From: an uncultured Owenweeksia sp. | GTDB taxonomy: Bacteria; Bacteroidota; Bacteroidia; Flavobacteriales; Schleiferiaceae | NCBI GenBank assembly: GCA_937146805.1 | Contig: CAKZRR010000007.1 | Span: 1-38,701, forward strand | Direction of reading: 5' to 3' | Length of the DNA stretch: 38,701 nucleotides | Shown here: piece after piece, positions 6,473-14,903 of the stretch | How the letters are laid out: every line of letters begins with the position of its first letter | Position numbering within the stretch: position 1 is the stretch's first letter | Notes under the pieces: model-generated | The model's input: only the letters and a program-made list of their open reading frames with translations | Told to the model about the DNA's origin: nothing | The model's database searches: none | Program-made: the position numbers and the translations under genes

Positions 6473-8674
6473 TTATGATTGGAGTTTGGGAGGCTTGCCC
6501 TTTTTGTTTTTAGGTGTGGCCTTGGTGGTAAATGTTTTCTTTCGTTTTACCACTTTTGGGGCGGCTTCTAATTGGGCTTTGGCCGATATAAATTGGGCAC
6601 GTGACACCAAGCTATTCATGTTGGGGCCTAGCGTAATTAGGTACTTGTTTTTCTTTATTTCGGCAATACGGCCTTTAATACCACTGCTAATAATTTGCAC
6701 TTCATCGCCTACCGCTACTTCAGTTTGTTTTAGCTCTTCCAGTTTTTTGGCGCGTTTCTTTTGCGCTTTGCTTAACTGTGTTTTTTCTTCTACTTGTACC
6801 TCGCTGCTACGCTCATTTAATATGCCAATAAAACGTGCAATCACGGCTTTTTTGTCCTTTTGGTTTTGCTGCTTCATCCAAGCCTCTACCATTTTTTGAA
6901 AGCGTAAACCCCAGTATAAAATACGGTCGTTGGTTTCATTTAGCTTCGATTGCTTTTCCAGCTTTTCTTCCAGCTTTTGAATGGTCTCCGTTTTAGAAGC
7001 TTCCAATACGCGTATCTTTTGCAAATCTTGATTCAGTCTATTTCGCCTTTTCTCTAATTGCAATTTATCGTCTTGTAGCTTTACCAATAAGGCATCTACC
7101 TCTAATGTTTGCTGTGCTGTTTTGCTACGCGCCTCTTGCACCAAGTGTTTAGGAATCCCGCTTTTGGCAGCTACCTCAAAAGTGTAACTGCTACCCGGGT
7201 TGCCTACTTCCAGTAAGTACTCGGGGCTAAAAGTGCGTTTATCAAATAACATGGCCGCATTTTGTACTCCAGGCAAATTGGCGGCCAATGATTTTATCGC
7301 ATTGTAATGCGTAGTAAAAATGCCGTAAACATGGTAGCTGTTTAGTTTTTCCAAAAACACTTGGGCTAGTGCACTGCCCAGCTCTGGGTCCGATCCCGAT
7401 CCAAATTCATCTACTAATAAAAGAGTATTATCATCCGCATTTTGCAAAAAGTAGTTCATTTTTTGCAGCTTGGAGCTGTAGGTACTTAGTTCGTTTTCAA
7501 TAGACTGGCTGTCACCAATATCTGCGAAAAGTTTATTAAAGAAAAACAGTTCACTATGCGCATCTACAGGAATCAATACCCCCGATTGTAACATTAAGCA
7601 CAGTATGCCCAATGTTTTTAAGGCAATAGATTTTCCGCCCGCATTGGGTCCGCTTATTACCATTAGTCGTTGCCCCGGGTGTAGGCTTAAATTTAGTGCA
7701 ATGGTGTCTTTTTTCTTTTCCTTGTTTAGTATTTGCAATACGGGGTTGTAGGCATTTACGAGTTTTATGGTTTTGTTTTCTTGATTAAGTATAGGAAGTG
7801 TGCATTTTTCGCGATAAGCAAATTGTGTTTTGGCGTGAATAAAATCAAGGTTTACCAGCTTGCGTTCCATTTGTTGTAAAAAGGAGGCTTGGGGCTGAAT
7901 ACGCGCTGTAAGCTCTTTTAGTATTTTTCTAATTTCATGACGCTCGTCATCTACCAATTGCGCAATTTCATTGTTCACTTCCACTGTTTCGGCTGGCTCT
8001 ACATATACAATGGAGTTTTTTGAACTACTACCATGAAAAATACCGTTGGCCTGTCCTTTAAAACTAGATTGTATGGCCAACACTCGCCTGTTCTCTGAAA
8101 TGGTTTCGTCAAAATCGGCTAACAAGCCACGATCTTTATACTTTTTTAAAGCACGGCTAAAAATACGTTCGGCCGCGGCTCTTTTTTTACCCAGCTGCTG
8201 GCGTATGTATTGTAACTCCTTTGAGGCATTTGATTTTACTTGACCACGCTCGTCAATTATAGAGTTAATCGCATTTACAATCCAAGCTTGCGGTTCGGTG
8301 GCTTGTATTTTATAAAATAGTTGCGGTAGTTTTTGGCGCTTGACGCGAATAAACAGAAACAACGACTCATATACTCCATGGGTAGAACGTATATGTGTAA
8401 AAGCCTCTTCTTCTAAAACAACTCCTTTAACCAAAAGTCTTTTGGCGTGGGCCTTTATAGGTTTAAACCCGATGCTGGGCAAGGCGATCTTCTCTTCTAG
8501 TAATTTTAAGAGCTCATGGGTGCAATGCAATTCGGCCAAAATTTCGGTTTTGGGCAAGGTGCTCATATTGGTGGCGAGCAATTGAGCCGCTTCCGATAGG
8601 CATAGCTGGGCAATTTGTTTTTTGATGAAATCAAAATCCAGTTGTTGCTCTATTTCTTTGGGGTACTTTTTCAT
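6473..8674 (-). CDS. mutS2: MutS2-like ATPase lacking the Smr domain
   Basis: A 733-residue MutS-family protein of the MutS2 branch: no N-terminal mismatch-recognition domain. The core/lever region occupies about 1-300. The ATPase has a Walker A GPNAGGKS near 343-350 and a Walker B LLLVDEFGSGSDPELGSA near 418-435. A charged coiled coil of about 70 residues follows (about 515-585), then a KOW-like segment (VGDEVQIISSGIKGRI) and a basic tail ending at KKGKPPKLQS. MutS2 proteins of Bacillus type are about 785 residues and end in an Smr nuclease domain; this one ends before it. Family roles include suppression of recombination and, in Bacillus, rescue of collided ribosomes. Without Smr the second role would need splitting activity alone. 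A TACATTTG box precedes the gene. Confidence 0.9.
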   Translation of the reverse strand: MKKYPKEIEQQLDFDFIKKQIAQLCLSEAAQLLATNMSTLPKTEILAELHCTHELLKLLEEKIALPSIGFKPIKAHAKRLLVKGVVLEEEAFTHIRSTHGVYESLFLFIRVKRQKLPQLFYKIQATEPQAWIVNAINSIIDERGQVKSNASKELQYIRQQLGKKRAAAERIFSRALKKYKDRGLLADFDETISENRRVLAIQSSFKGQANGIFHGSSSKNSIVYVEPAETVEVNNEIAQLVDDERHEIRKILKELTARIQPQASFLQQMERKLVNLDFIHAKTQFAYREKCTLPILNQENKTIKLVNAYNPVLQILNKEKKKDTIALNLSLHPGQRLMVISGPNAGGKSIALKTLGILCLMLQSGVLIPVDAHSELFFFNKLFADIGDSQSIENELSTYSSKLQKMNYFLQNADDNTLLLVDEFGSGSDPELGSALAQVFLEKLNSYHVYGIFTTHYNAIKSLAANLPGVQNAAMLFDKRTFSPEYLLEVGNPGSSYTFEVAAKSGIPKHLVQEARSKTAQQTLEVDALLVKLQDDKLQLEKRRNRLNQDLQKIRVLEASKTETIQKLEEKLEKQSKLNETNDRILYWGLRFQKMVEAWMKQQNQKDKKAVIARFIGILNERSSEVQVEEKTQLSKAQKKRAKKLEELKQTEVAVGDEVQIISSGIKGRIAEIKKNKYLITLGPNMNSLVSRAQFISAKAQLEAAPKVVKRKKTFTTKATPKNKKGKPPKLQS

Positions 8675-8688
8675 GACTTATAAGGCCT

Positions 8689-8696
8689 CAAATGTA
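8689..8696 (-). promoter_or_regulatory. -7 promoter box for mutS2
   Basis: The minus strand reads TACATTTG, matching TAnnTTTG, 14 bases before the ATG. The same octamer precedes lysS, tetR and ribE in this window. The leader would be under 10 bases. Confidence 0.5.
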
Positions 8697-8897
8697 GCCT
8701 TTGTTTAGCACGATGAAAAGCTAAAAAAGAGGGCTTGTACCTACAAATAAGTGATTCATTTTGATAAAATTTTCTCAATAAGGGAATTTCGACACAGCAG
8801 AGAAAAATATCAAGTAGTTGATTATAAGACAAAAAGGTTGGTTCGCACTGTTTTTGCATAGCAATAAAAATCTAGTAACCAATAAATTATAATACCT

Positions 8898-9362
8898 ATG
8901 AAAAAGATGTTATTTATTATGGCAGTTCTTGGCTTGGGTCTTAGCTCTTGTAAAAAAGAGGAAGACAACAACAAAGGAGCCGTGCCAAACTCAAGTGTAA
9001 AAAGTTTTGACGATGTAACTGTCCCGAAAAACTTTGACTGGAAAACGGATCACGAAGTGACCATTAGTATTAAGGGTTTAGAAAACGACCTGGAGGTGCT
9101 TAACAAGATTGTAGTTAAGAGTGCAGACGGAGTAATTTTCGCTACTCGTACAGCTCGTAGTAATGAAGATTTAGACATAGTTTTGACTTTACCTAAGGCT
9201 TTAAAAACAGTTGTATTACAAGCAGGTGAATTTGAAAAAGAAGTTGATATCATGGGTAACCGTGTAAGCTTTGATTATATACCAGCGGCAGACGAAACAA
9301 ATGATGATTCGGATAACCCAGTGTACGAAGAGGGTGACGAAGAAATTTTTGACCTAGACTAA
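8898..9362 (+). CDS. small lipoprotein with the N-terminal domain of LruC proteins
   Basis: The 154-residue product starts MKKMLFIMAVLGLGLSSC, with lipobox L-S-S-C and lipidated Cys18. A single beta-rich domain runs from about 40 to 126 (VPKNFDWKT ... VVKSADGVIFATRTA ... LTLPKALKTVVLQAG). It can be aligned with residues 38-120 of the lipoprotein at 11141 (VAPANFDWQT ... VVKVYSEKGILLAVRNM ... LDIPKSESSVIVAY). The tail is strongly acidic (DETNDDSDN, EEGDEEIFDLD). The gene sits 28 bases before a secreted LruC protein and is probably co-transcribed with it. The pair therefore corresponds to one fused protein next door, suggesting that the lipoprotein is the membrane anchor or partner of the LruC protein. 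Molecular function unknown. Confidence 0.8.
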   Translation: MKKMLFIMAVLGLGLSSCKKEEDNNKGAVPNSSVKSFDDVTVPKNFDWKTDHEVTISIKGLENDLEVLNKIVVKSADGVIFATRTARSNEDLDIVLTLPKALKTVVLQAGEFEKEVDIMGNRVSFDYIPAADETNDDSDNPVYEEGDEEIFDLD

Positions 9363-9390
9363 TAGCTAACCTTAAAAAATTTAAATAGAC

Positions 9391-10872
9391 ATGAAAAATC
9401 TTAAATTAATATTTGCGTCCATTTTCTTTGTTGGTCTTAGCTTTAATGGCAATGCCAACGTAACAGAAAACTTTAATCACGGTAACGAATGTATCTCAAG
9501 AGCCAACTGTTGGAGGTTTTGTAGAGTAGATGTTAGAAGTTACTGTATTTACAACCCTATTAATACGGGTGCTAATTTACCTTTAGCTCAAACGTCTCGC
9601 TTAAATGGGTATGGACGTAGAGGTAGAAGATATTACTCAACGGCTAAATTGTATTCTCCTTACACAGCCTTTAATGGTTCAGGAGATATTACCTTTAAGC
9701 ATAAGTTAAGCTCTAGTGGGGGTAAATATGCCAAACTACAAGCTTATTTAATTGATGACAACGGCTCGGTAGTTTCAAAAATATTTGAACATGTTTACAA
9801 GCACAACTACAGCTCACCTAATGGCCCAGCTAATGTTACTCAAATGGCTACTATTCCAATTACCTGGACAGGTGTGTACAAAATTAAGTGGTACTGGAAA
9901 GGTTACACTTGTGGCAACCGTGGTTTAATTGATGACATTGACATAGACGGAACTTTCTCTGCTAATCCATGTAGATGGTGTAAGCCGGTAATTCCAACGT
10001 GTGTTGATACAGATGGTGACGGATGTTGTGATGATGTAGATGATTATCCAAATGATGCTACTAAATGTAACACTACCTATGAGCCGGGTAAAGATCAGTA
10101 TCTTTCTGTAGCTTACGAAGACAGATGGCCACATGTAGGTGACTATGATTTCAACGATATGGTTATCGATAGAAGCTCGGTATATGGAATGACCAGCAGT
10201 AACTTGGTTGTAGATGTTGAGCATGAATTAGTAGTACGTGCATCCGGAGCTACATTCCATAACGGTTTTGGTATTCAAATGCCAGCTTTAGCCCTGGCTG
10301 ATATTGCCAGCGTAACAGGAGCTGTTAATCCTAACAACTATACCGCTACCGAGGTTAATGGCTTGGAGTCAGGTCAAACTAAGCCTGTGATTGTAGTTTG
10401 GGAAGATTGGAATGATGTAATTATTTCTAATCCTTCTGGAATTTACTTTAACACCAGACCGGCTGACCCAGTGGGAACACCGGATACGGTAAGGTTAGGA
10501 ATCGTATTAACATCTGCTAAGCCTTATGCTGATTTAGATTTTGACCCATTTCTTATGGCAGATAGCCAAAGAGGAAGTGAGATTCACTTGCCTTGGTTCC
10601 GTCCTACAGATTTAGCAGATACGACATTATTCAATACTTTGTTTGATGCTTCTGATGTGCTTAACGTTGGTAACGGAAACCATTATGTAGATGTAAACAA
10701 CAGACCATGGGCTATTCAGACAGCTAGTGGTAAGTTTGATTACCCAAAGGAATTTTCTAACATTTTGGCTTCCTATAACCACTTTGCCACTTGGGCTCTA
10801 AGTAATGGTACTACCAATAACGATTGGTACTATGACCTACCGGGATATAGAAACGCTTTTAATATTTATTAG
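9391..10872 (+). CDS. secreted LruC domain-containing protein
   Basis: A 493-residue exported protein with signal peptide MKNLKLIFASIFFVGLSFNGNA and no lipobox. The N-terminal domain (about 28-190) is Cys- and aromatic-rich and looks like a jelly-roll/galactose-binding fold. Residues 204-226 form a calcium-binding thrombospondin type-3-like loop (DTDGDGCCDDVDDYPND). The LruC domain follows, with its typical DYDFNDMVID (251-260), a second GGATFHNGFG-like segment (here ASGATFHNGFGIQMP) and a conserved C-terminal half (SEIHLPWFRPTDLAD). No T9SS C-terminal sorting domain is present, so it must reach the surface another way, perhaps via the upstream lipoprotein. Its LruC part is a clear paralogue of that in the protein at 11141. 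The operon ends in the hairpin at 10913. Confidence 0.85.
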   Translation: MKNLKLIFASIFFVGLSFNGNANVTENFNHGNECISRANCWRFCRVDVRSYCIYNPINTGANLPLAQTSRLNGYGRRGRRYYSTAKLYSPYTAFNGSGDITFKHKLSSSGGKYAKLQAYLIDDNGSVVSKIFEHVYKHNYSSPNGPANVTQMATIPITWTGVYKIKWYWKGYTCGNRGLIDDIDIDGTFSANPCRWCKPVIPTCVDTDGDGCCDDVDDYPNDATKCNTTYEPGKDQYLSVAYEDRWPHVGDYDFNDMVIDRSSVYGMTSSNLVVDVEHELVVRASGATFHNGFGIQMPALALADIASVTGAVNPNNYTATEVNGLESGQTKPVIVVWEDWNDVIISNPSGIYFNTRPADPVGTPDTVRLGIVLTSAKPYADLDFDPFLMADSQRGSEIHLPWFRPTDLADTTLFNTLFDASDVLNVGNGNHYVDVNNRPWAIQTASGKFDYPKEFSNILASYNHFATWALSNGTTNNDWYYDLPGYRNAFNIY

Positions 10873-10912
10873 AGATCAAAGTTTCTCAACCTTAACCTGA
10901 TATCTAAGAAAA

Positions 10913-10939
10913 AGCCATCTCATCGAGATGGCTTTTTTT
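10913..10939 (+). terminator. Rho-independent terminator after LruC operon 1
   Basis: The stem AGCCATCT/AGATGGCT (8 bp) has loop CATCG and is extended by A:T pairs to a T8 tract. It lies 40 bases after the stop codon at 10872. Confidence 0.9.
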
Positions 10940-11050
10940 ATGCGGGTAAATGGTTGGACATTTGACTTCTATTTTAACTTGATTCTTAAAGTTTTACATT
11001 GTCTTCCATGTATGACACTTTTTGCTTCTAGCTGGGAATTAATTTAGATT

Positions 11051-11068
11051 ATGTTATTGTAATAACAT
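11051..11068. promoter_or_regulatory. 18-bp palindrome upstream of fused LruC gene
   Basis: ATGTTATT-GT-AATAACAT is an inverted repeat with two perfect 8-bp arms and a 2-base spacer, 73 bases before the likely start codon at 11141. There is no T-tract, so it is more like a dimeric repressor or activator site than a terminator. No similar site was found upstream of the 8898 operon. Confidence 0.45.
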
Positions 11069-11140
11069 CCTTGTTTTTAGGTGATTACAAGCAATGGCAT
11101 TATAGTTGTTTATGGAGTCGAACTTAATAAAATGAATCTA

Positions 11141-12772
11141 ATGAAAAAAGTATCTGCATTAGCAGTAATGGTAGCTTTATTTGCTGCTTCCTGCTCAAAA
11201 GTTGAATCAAATAAAAACGCTGCGATTAGTAGTTCTAGCGAATTAGTAGCGCCAGCCAATTTTGATTGGCAAACCAGTGGCACCGCCCAATTAGATATGA
11301 GTGCATTACTAAACTCATCAGCTACCTCTCAAGTAGTGAAGGTATACAGCGAAAAGGGAATTCTTTTAGCCGTTAGAAACATGGCTAATGACAAACGTAA
11401 TATTATCAGTTTGGACATTCCTAAGTCTGAATCTAGTGTTATCGTGGCTTACGATAATCAAGTACAAGATGTAACACTTCAATCCGGAACGACTTTGGTT
11501 ACCGCCAAAAAGAAAGGTGGCAAAGGTGGAAACAATGGCCCTGGAATTATTCCTCCAGGATTTAGCTGTGAATGTGAAGGAAGAATGAGAACATTTAGTA
11601 TCATTTATTCAGGTGTAGCAACAACAACAATAGAGTTGCACGAAAAGCAAAAAGGAAACAATGTGGGTAACACATTGATTTCAACATATGCGAACGTATC
11701 TACAGGTGATACTGTAGTGTTTTCACGCCCGGGAAACAATAGACTTTTTTCGCAATCACATGTAAAGGTGAATGGTGTTACGTATAATATTCACACATCT
11801 TGTTCAGTAGATATCCTCGGTGATGTATATGGCCCAATGTTGGTGATTTCATATACCAATGGTAACAATACAGTTTGTGACTGGACACCACCAGGTTGTG
11901 TAGATACAGATGGTGATGGATGTTGTGATAATGACGATTTGTTTCCAAACGATCCAACTAAATGTGACGTACAGTATATTCCTGGTGAAAATGTTTACGG
12001 ATCATACGCATGGGAAGATTTATGGCCTATGATGGGTGACTTTGATTTTAATGACAAGGTAGTTGACCGTAATACTGTATTAGTTTTAGACCCAGCTGGT
12101 GAGGTAACAGAAGTAACTCATAAATTTGTAGTAAAAGCGGGTGGAGCAGATTACTTAAACGGTTTTGGTTTTGCTATGCCCGGTATAGCTCCTGCTGATG
12201 TGCAAATGGTTACCAGTAGCTATGCACAACCAGGTCAATACACAACAATAGACGCTAAAGGCCTGGAAGCGGGTCAAAGTGAGGCAGTTGTAATTGTTTA
12301 TGAAAACTGGAAGCACGTTGTAACCTATACTCAAAACGGTAGATTCTTTAATACAATGGAAGCGGGTGGTTTAGAAACTCCAGGAATTGGGTATTCAGAT
12401 ACTATTATAGTAACCGTGAAATTTGCTAACGCTCAGTTAGTAGAAGAGGTGTTAGAAATTGATCCTTTCTTAATTAGAAATGGTGAGCGTGGAGCTGAAA
12501 TTCACTTACCTTGGTTTGGTCCAACCGATTTAATGAACAATGCCAACTTTGGTTTGGTAGATGATGCTTCTGCTTATCCTGCAATCGGTAACAATTGGGT
12601 AAACGCCAATAACCTTCCTTGGGCCATTGAAACTCCAGCTGGAGCCTTTGATTGGCCAATTGAAAGAATTGATATTGTAAATGCATATTACGATTTTGTG
12701 GAATGGGCTACTTTAGGTACTCCTGCAAATTGGTATAGCAATGCAAATCGTGACGCTTCTAAGATTTACTAG
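11141..12772 (+). CDS. LruC domain-containing lipoprotein (fused form)
   Basis: ATG 11141 gives a 543-residue lipoprotein: MKKVSALAVMVALFAASC with lipidated Cys18. In-frame ATG 11132 and GTG 11081 would only lengthen the signal. Residues 38-120 match the small lipoprotein at 8898. A Gly/Lys linker (KKKGGKGGNNGPG) follows. A middle domain of about 100 residues (142-245, Cys-rich ends) replaces the jelly roll of the 9391 protein. A type-3-like calcium loop (DTDGDGCCDNDDLFPND, 255-271) and a LruC domain (GDFDFNDKVVD, 299-309) reach to the end, with the same IHLPWFGPTDL block and terminal IY as its paralogue. Probably displayed on the outer membrane. LruC-type proteins are found in Leptospira and Bacteroidota, with no established biochemical function. 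Confidence 0.85.
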   Translation: MKKVSALAVMVALFAASCSKVESNKNAAISSSSELVAPANFDWQTSGTAQLDMSALLNSSATSQVVKVYSEKGILLAVRNMANDKRNIISLDIPKSESSVIVAYDNQVQDVTLQSGTTLVTAKKKGGKGGNNGPGIIPPGFSCECEGRMRTFSIIYSGVATTTIELHEKQKGNNVGNTLISTYANVSTGDTVVFSRPGNNRLFSQSHVKVNGVTYNIHTSCSVDILGDVYGPMLVISYTNGNNTVCDWTPPGCVDTDGDGCCDNDDLFPNDPTKCDVQYIPGENVYGSYAWEDLWPMMGDFDFNDKVVDRNTVLVLDPAGEVTEVTHKFVVKAGGADYLNGFGFAMPGIAPADVQMVTSSYAQPGQYTTIDAKGLEAGQSEAVVIVYENWKHVVTYTQNGRFFNTMEAGGLETPGIGYSDTIIVTVKFANAQLVEEVLEIDPFLIRNGERGAEIHLPWFGPTDLMNNANFGLVDDASAYPAIGNNWVNANNLPWAIETPAGAFDWPIERIDIVNAYYDFVEWATLGTPANWYSNANRDASKIY

Positions 12773-12800
12773 AAGTAACGATTTATAAAATACCAAAAAA

Positions 12801-12831
12801 GGCCTCCGCGTATTAACGTGGAGGCCTTTTT
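12801..12831. terminator. bidirectional terminator between LruC gene and lysS
   Basis: The 11-bp stem GGCCTCCGCGT/ACGTGGAGGCC has one G-T wobble and an ATTA loop. An A6 run precedes it and a T5 run follows, so it can serve both the LruC gene (+) and the convergent lysS (-). Confidence 0.9.
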
Positions 12832-12855
12832 AAGTTTAGAGCGTTTTAGGTTTTT

Positions 12856-14553
12856 TTAAAACCAAGCTTCTACATCTGCCAATTGTAGCGCATCAATAGT
12901 TAGTTTGTTCTTTTTGCGGTAACCATTTAGCATTTGGTGTACTTGTGTAGGTTTGGCGCTGGTAAGGCTCTCTACGGTTCCATAAACTGCCATTACATGT
13001 TCGCTCCATAGTTCACTAACACCAATTTTTTCAAAGTCGGTTTTTTGAGGAACTACCTTTTTAGGCTCTGGTTTCATTTGCGGAAAAAACAATACCTCTT
13101 GAATAGAGGTTTGACCGGTAAGCAACATAGTTAGCCTATCAATACCAATACCCATGCCGCTGGTGGGTGGCATTCCAAATTCCAAGGCTCTTAAAAAATC
13201 TTGATCTATAAACATAGCCTCGTCATCCCCTTTCTCGGAGAGCTTAAGTTGCTCTTCAAAACGCTCGCGTTGATCAATTGGGTCGTTTAACTCGGAGTAG
13301 GCATTGGCAATTTCCTTTCCGTTAATCATTAACTCAAAGCGCTCGGTTAAATTGGGGTTGTCGCGATGCTTTTTACAAAGAGGAGACATTTCAACAGGGT
13401 AGTCGGTAATAAAGGTGGGCTGTATGTAATTGGCTTCACATTTTTCACCAAAAATTTCATCTATTAGTTTACCCTTACCCATGCTATCATCCGTAGGAAT
13501 ATCTAGTTGCGCACAAACTTCTTTTAAGCCTTTTTCGTCCATTTCGCTTACGTCAAAACCTGTATGTTCTTTGATAGAATCTAACATACTAATGCGTTTG
13601 AAGGGTGCTTTGAGGCTTATTTCATTACCGCCATTAGTTACAGTACTGGTGCCGTTTACCGCGATGGCTGCTTGTTCAATCATCTGTTCGGTAAAGTCCA
13701 TCATCCAAAAGTAATCCTTGTAAGCCACGTAAATTTCCATTACCGTAAACTCAGGGTTATGGGTTCTATCCATCCCTTCGTTTCTAAAGTCTTTTGAAAA
13801 CTCATACACTCCATCAAAACCACCAACAATAAGGCGTTTTAAGTACAGCTCATTAGCCACCCGCAAATACAAGGGTATATCCAAGGCATTGTGATGGGTG
13901 ATAAACGGACGAGCGGCTGCACCACCCGGTATGGGCTGTAAAATGGGGGTTTCTACTTCAAAGTATTCGCGCTCATTAAAAAACTGACGCATGGCATTCA
14001 TAAGCTTGGTGCGCTTTACAAAAGTTTCTTTAACCTCTTGATTTACAATTAAATCAACGTAACGCATACGGTAGCGTTGCTCCGGATCGGTAAAAGCATC
14101 AAACACATTACCCTTTTCATCTTGCTTTACAACAGGCAAGGGTTTTAGGGCTTTGCTCAACACTTCAAACGATTCTACTTTAATCGTTATCTCACCCACT
14201 TGTGTTTTAAAAATTTCACCGTTTATTCCGATAAAATCGCCTAAATCCAACAGCTTTTTAAAAACGTCATTGTACATGGACTTATCTTCATCAGGGCAAA
14301 TTTCATCCCTATTAAAGTACACCTGTATACGACCTTTACTATCCTGAATTTCGCCAAAAGAGGCCTTCCCTTGCACCTTCTTTCGCATTAATCTACCAGC
14401 TATGGTAACCTTTTTACCTTCTTGGTAATTGGCTTGCAATTCGCTTGAAAAAGCGTTTACTGGAAATAAAGCAGCTGGATAAGGCTCAATGCCCTTTTCC
14501 CTAAGCTGCTCTAACGATTTTCTACGTTGAACTTCTTGTTCGGAAAGACTCAT
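12856..14553 (-). CDS. lysS: lysyl-tRNA synthetase, class II
   Basis: Charges tRNA-Lys with lysine in the cytosol. The 565-residue product has an N-terminal OB-fold anticodon-binding domain (about 55-155, GRLMRKKVQGKASFGEIQD) and a class IIb catalytic domain: motif 2 FSKDFRNEGMDRTHNPEFT and motif 3 GMGIGIDRLTMLLTG. After the catalytic core comes about 70 extra residues (from PEPKKVVPQK to the terminal VEAWF), an extension seen in Bacteroidota LysS and absent from the roughly 505-residue E. coli enzyme. It is a single gene with its own TACATTTG promoter box and shares a terminator with the convergent LruC gene. Confidence 0.97.
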   Translation of the reverse strand: MSLSEQEVQRRKSLEQLREKGIEPYPAALFPVNAFSSELQANYQEGKKVTIAGRLMRKKVQGKASFGEIQDSKGRIQVYFNRDEICPDEDKSMYNDVFKKLLDLGDFIGINGEIFKTQVGEITIKVESFEVLSKALKPLPVVKQDEKGNVFDAFTDPEQRYRMRYVDLIVNQEVKETFVKRTKLMNAMRQFFNEREYFEVETPILQPIPGGAAARPFITHHNALDIPLYLRVANELYLKRLIVGGFDGVYEFSKDFRNEGMDRTHNPEFTVMEIYVAYKDYFWMMDFTEQMIEQAAIAVNGTSTVTNGGNEISLKAPFKRISMLDSIKEHTGFDVSEMDEKGLKEVCAQLDIPTDDSMGKGKLIDEIFGEKCEANYIQPTFITDYPVEMSPLCKKHRDNPNLTERFELMINGKEIANAYSELNDPIDQRERFEEQLKLSEKGDDEAMFIDQDFLRALEFGMPPTSGMGIGIDRLTMLLTGQTSIQEVLFFPQMKPEPKKVVPQKTDFEKIGVSELWSEHVMAVYGTVESLTSAKPTQVHQMLNGYRKKNKLTIDALQLADVEAWF

Positions 14554-14569
14554 GTTATAAAAATTTTTG

Positions 14570-14577
14570 CAAATGTA
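14570..14577 (-). promoter_or_regulatory. -7 promoter box for lysS
   Basis: The minus strand reads TACATTTG (TAnnTTTG), 16 bases before the lysS ATG, so the leader is only about ten bases. The rest of the gap to 14801 shows no other clear signal. Confidence 0.5.
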
Positions 14578-14801
14578 ATTATAGTAAGCCTAGTTTGTAA
14601 GCATTACATAATAGCATTTTAGATAGGGCTTAACTTCTAAAAACATGGAATTAGTTTAGAGCCTTGCTCCTGTGTCAGAAAAGGATACACCTGGCAAATT
14701 ATTTAACTAAATTTACCTGACATTAAAAGATCAATTACTCAAACATAGGAGCAGCTATTTTAGCCCAACACGTAGTTGAAGAAATAATTGCCTTGGCGGA
14801 G

Positions 14802-14903
14802 ATGTCTAAAATTCTTTTGGGGAAGATTGAAGTGTTAATATTGATTGCAATGGAGCAAAATAAAAAAATAGAAACTCTTGAAAAGTTAAACAATGCAGGT
14901 TAG
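14802..14903 (+). CDS. possible small coiled-coil protein coupled to next gene
   Basis: A frame is open from 14727 to TAG 14901-14903. Its first ATG (14802) encodes MSKILLGKIEVLILIAMEQN followed by KKIETLEKLNNAG, 33 residues that are amphipathic and heptad-like; upstream codons continue the same helical character (AAILAQHVVEEIIALAE) but have no ATG. The end overlaps the ATG of the secreted protein at 14893 by 11 bases. It may be a real leader peptide gene, or the 3' remnant of a larger one. Confidence 0.3.
   Translation: MSKILLGKIEVLILIAMEQNKKIETLEKLNNAG

Noticed and set aside
6456-6899. 147-codon plus-strand ORF over the mutS2 3' end
   Set aside because: It is antisense to a conserved gene; its hydrophobicity comes from the Lys/Glu-rich complement.
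8671-8859. 62-codon minus-strand ORF before mutS2
   Set aside because: It overlaps the mutS2 start and covers its promoter box; no protein features.
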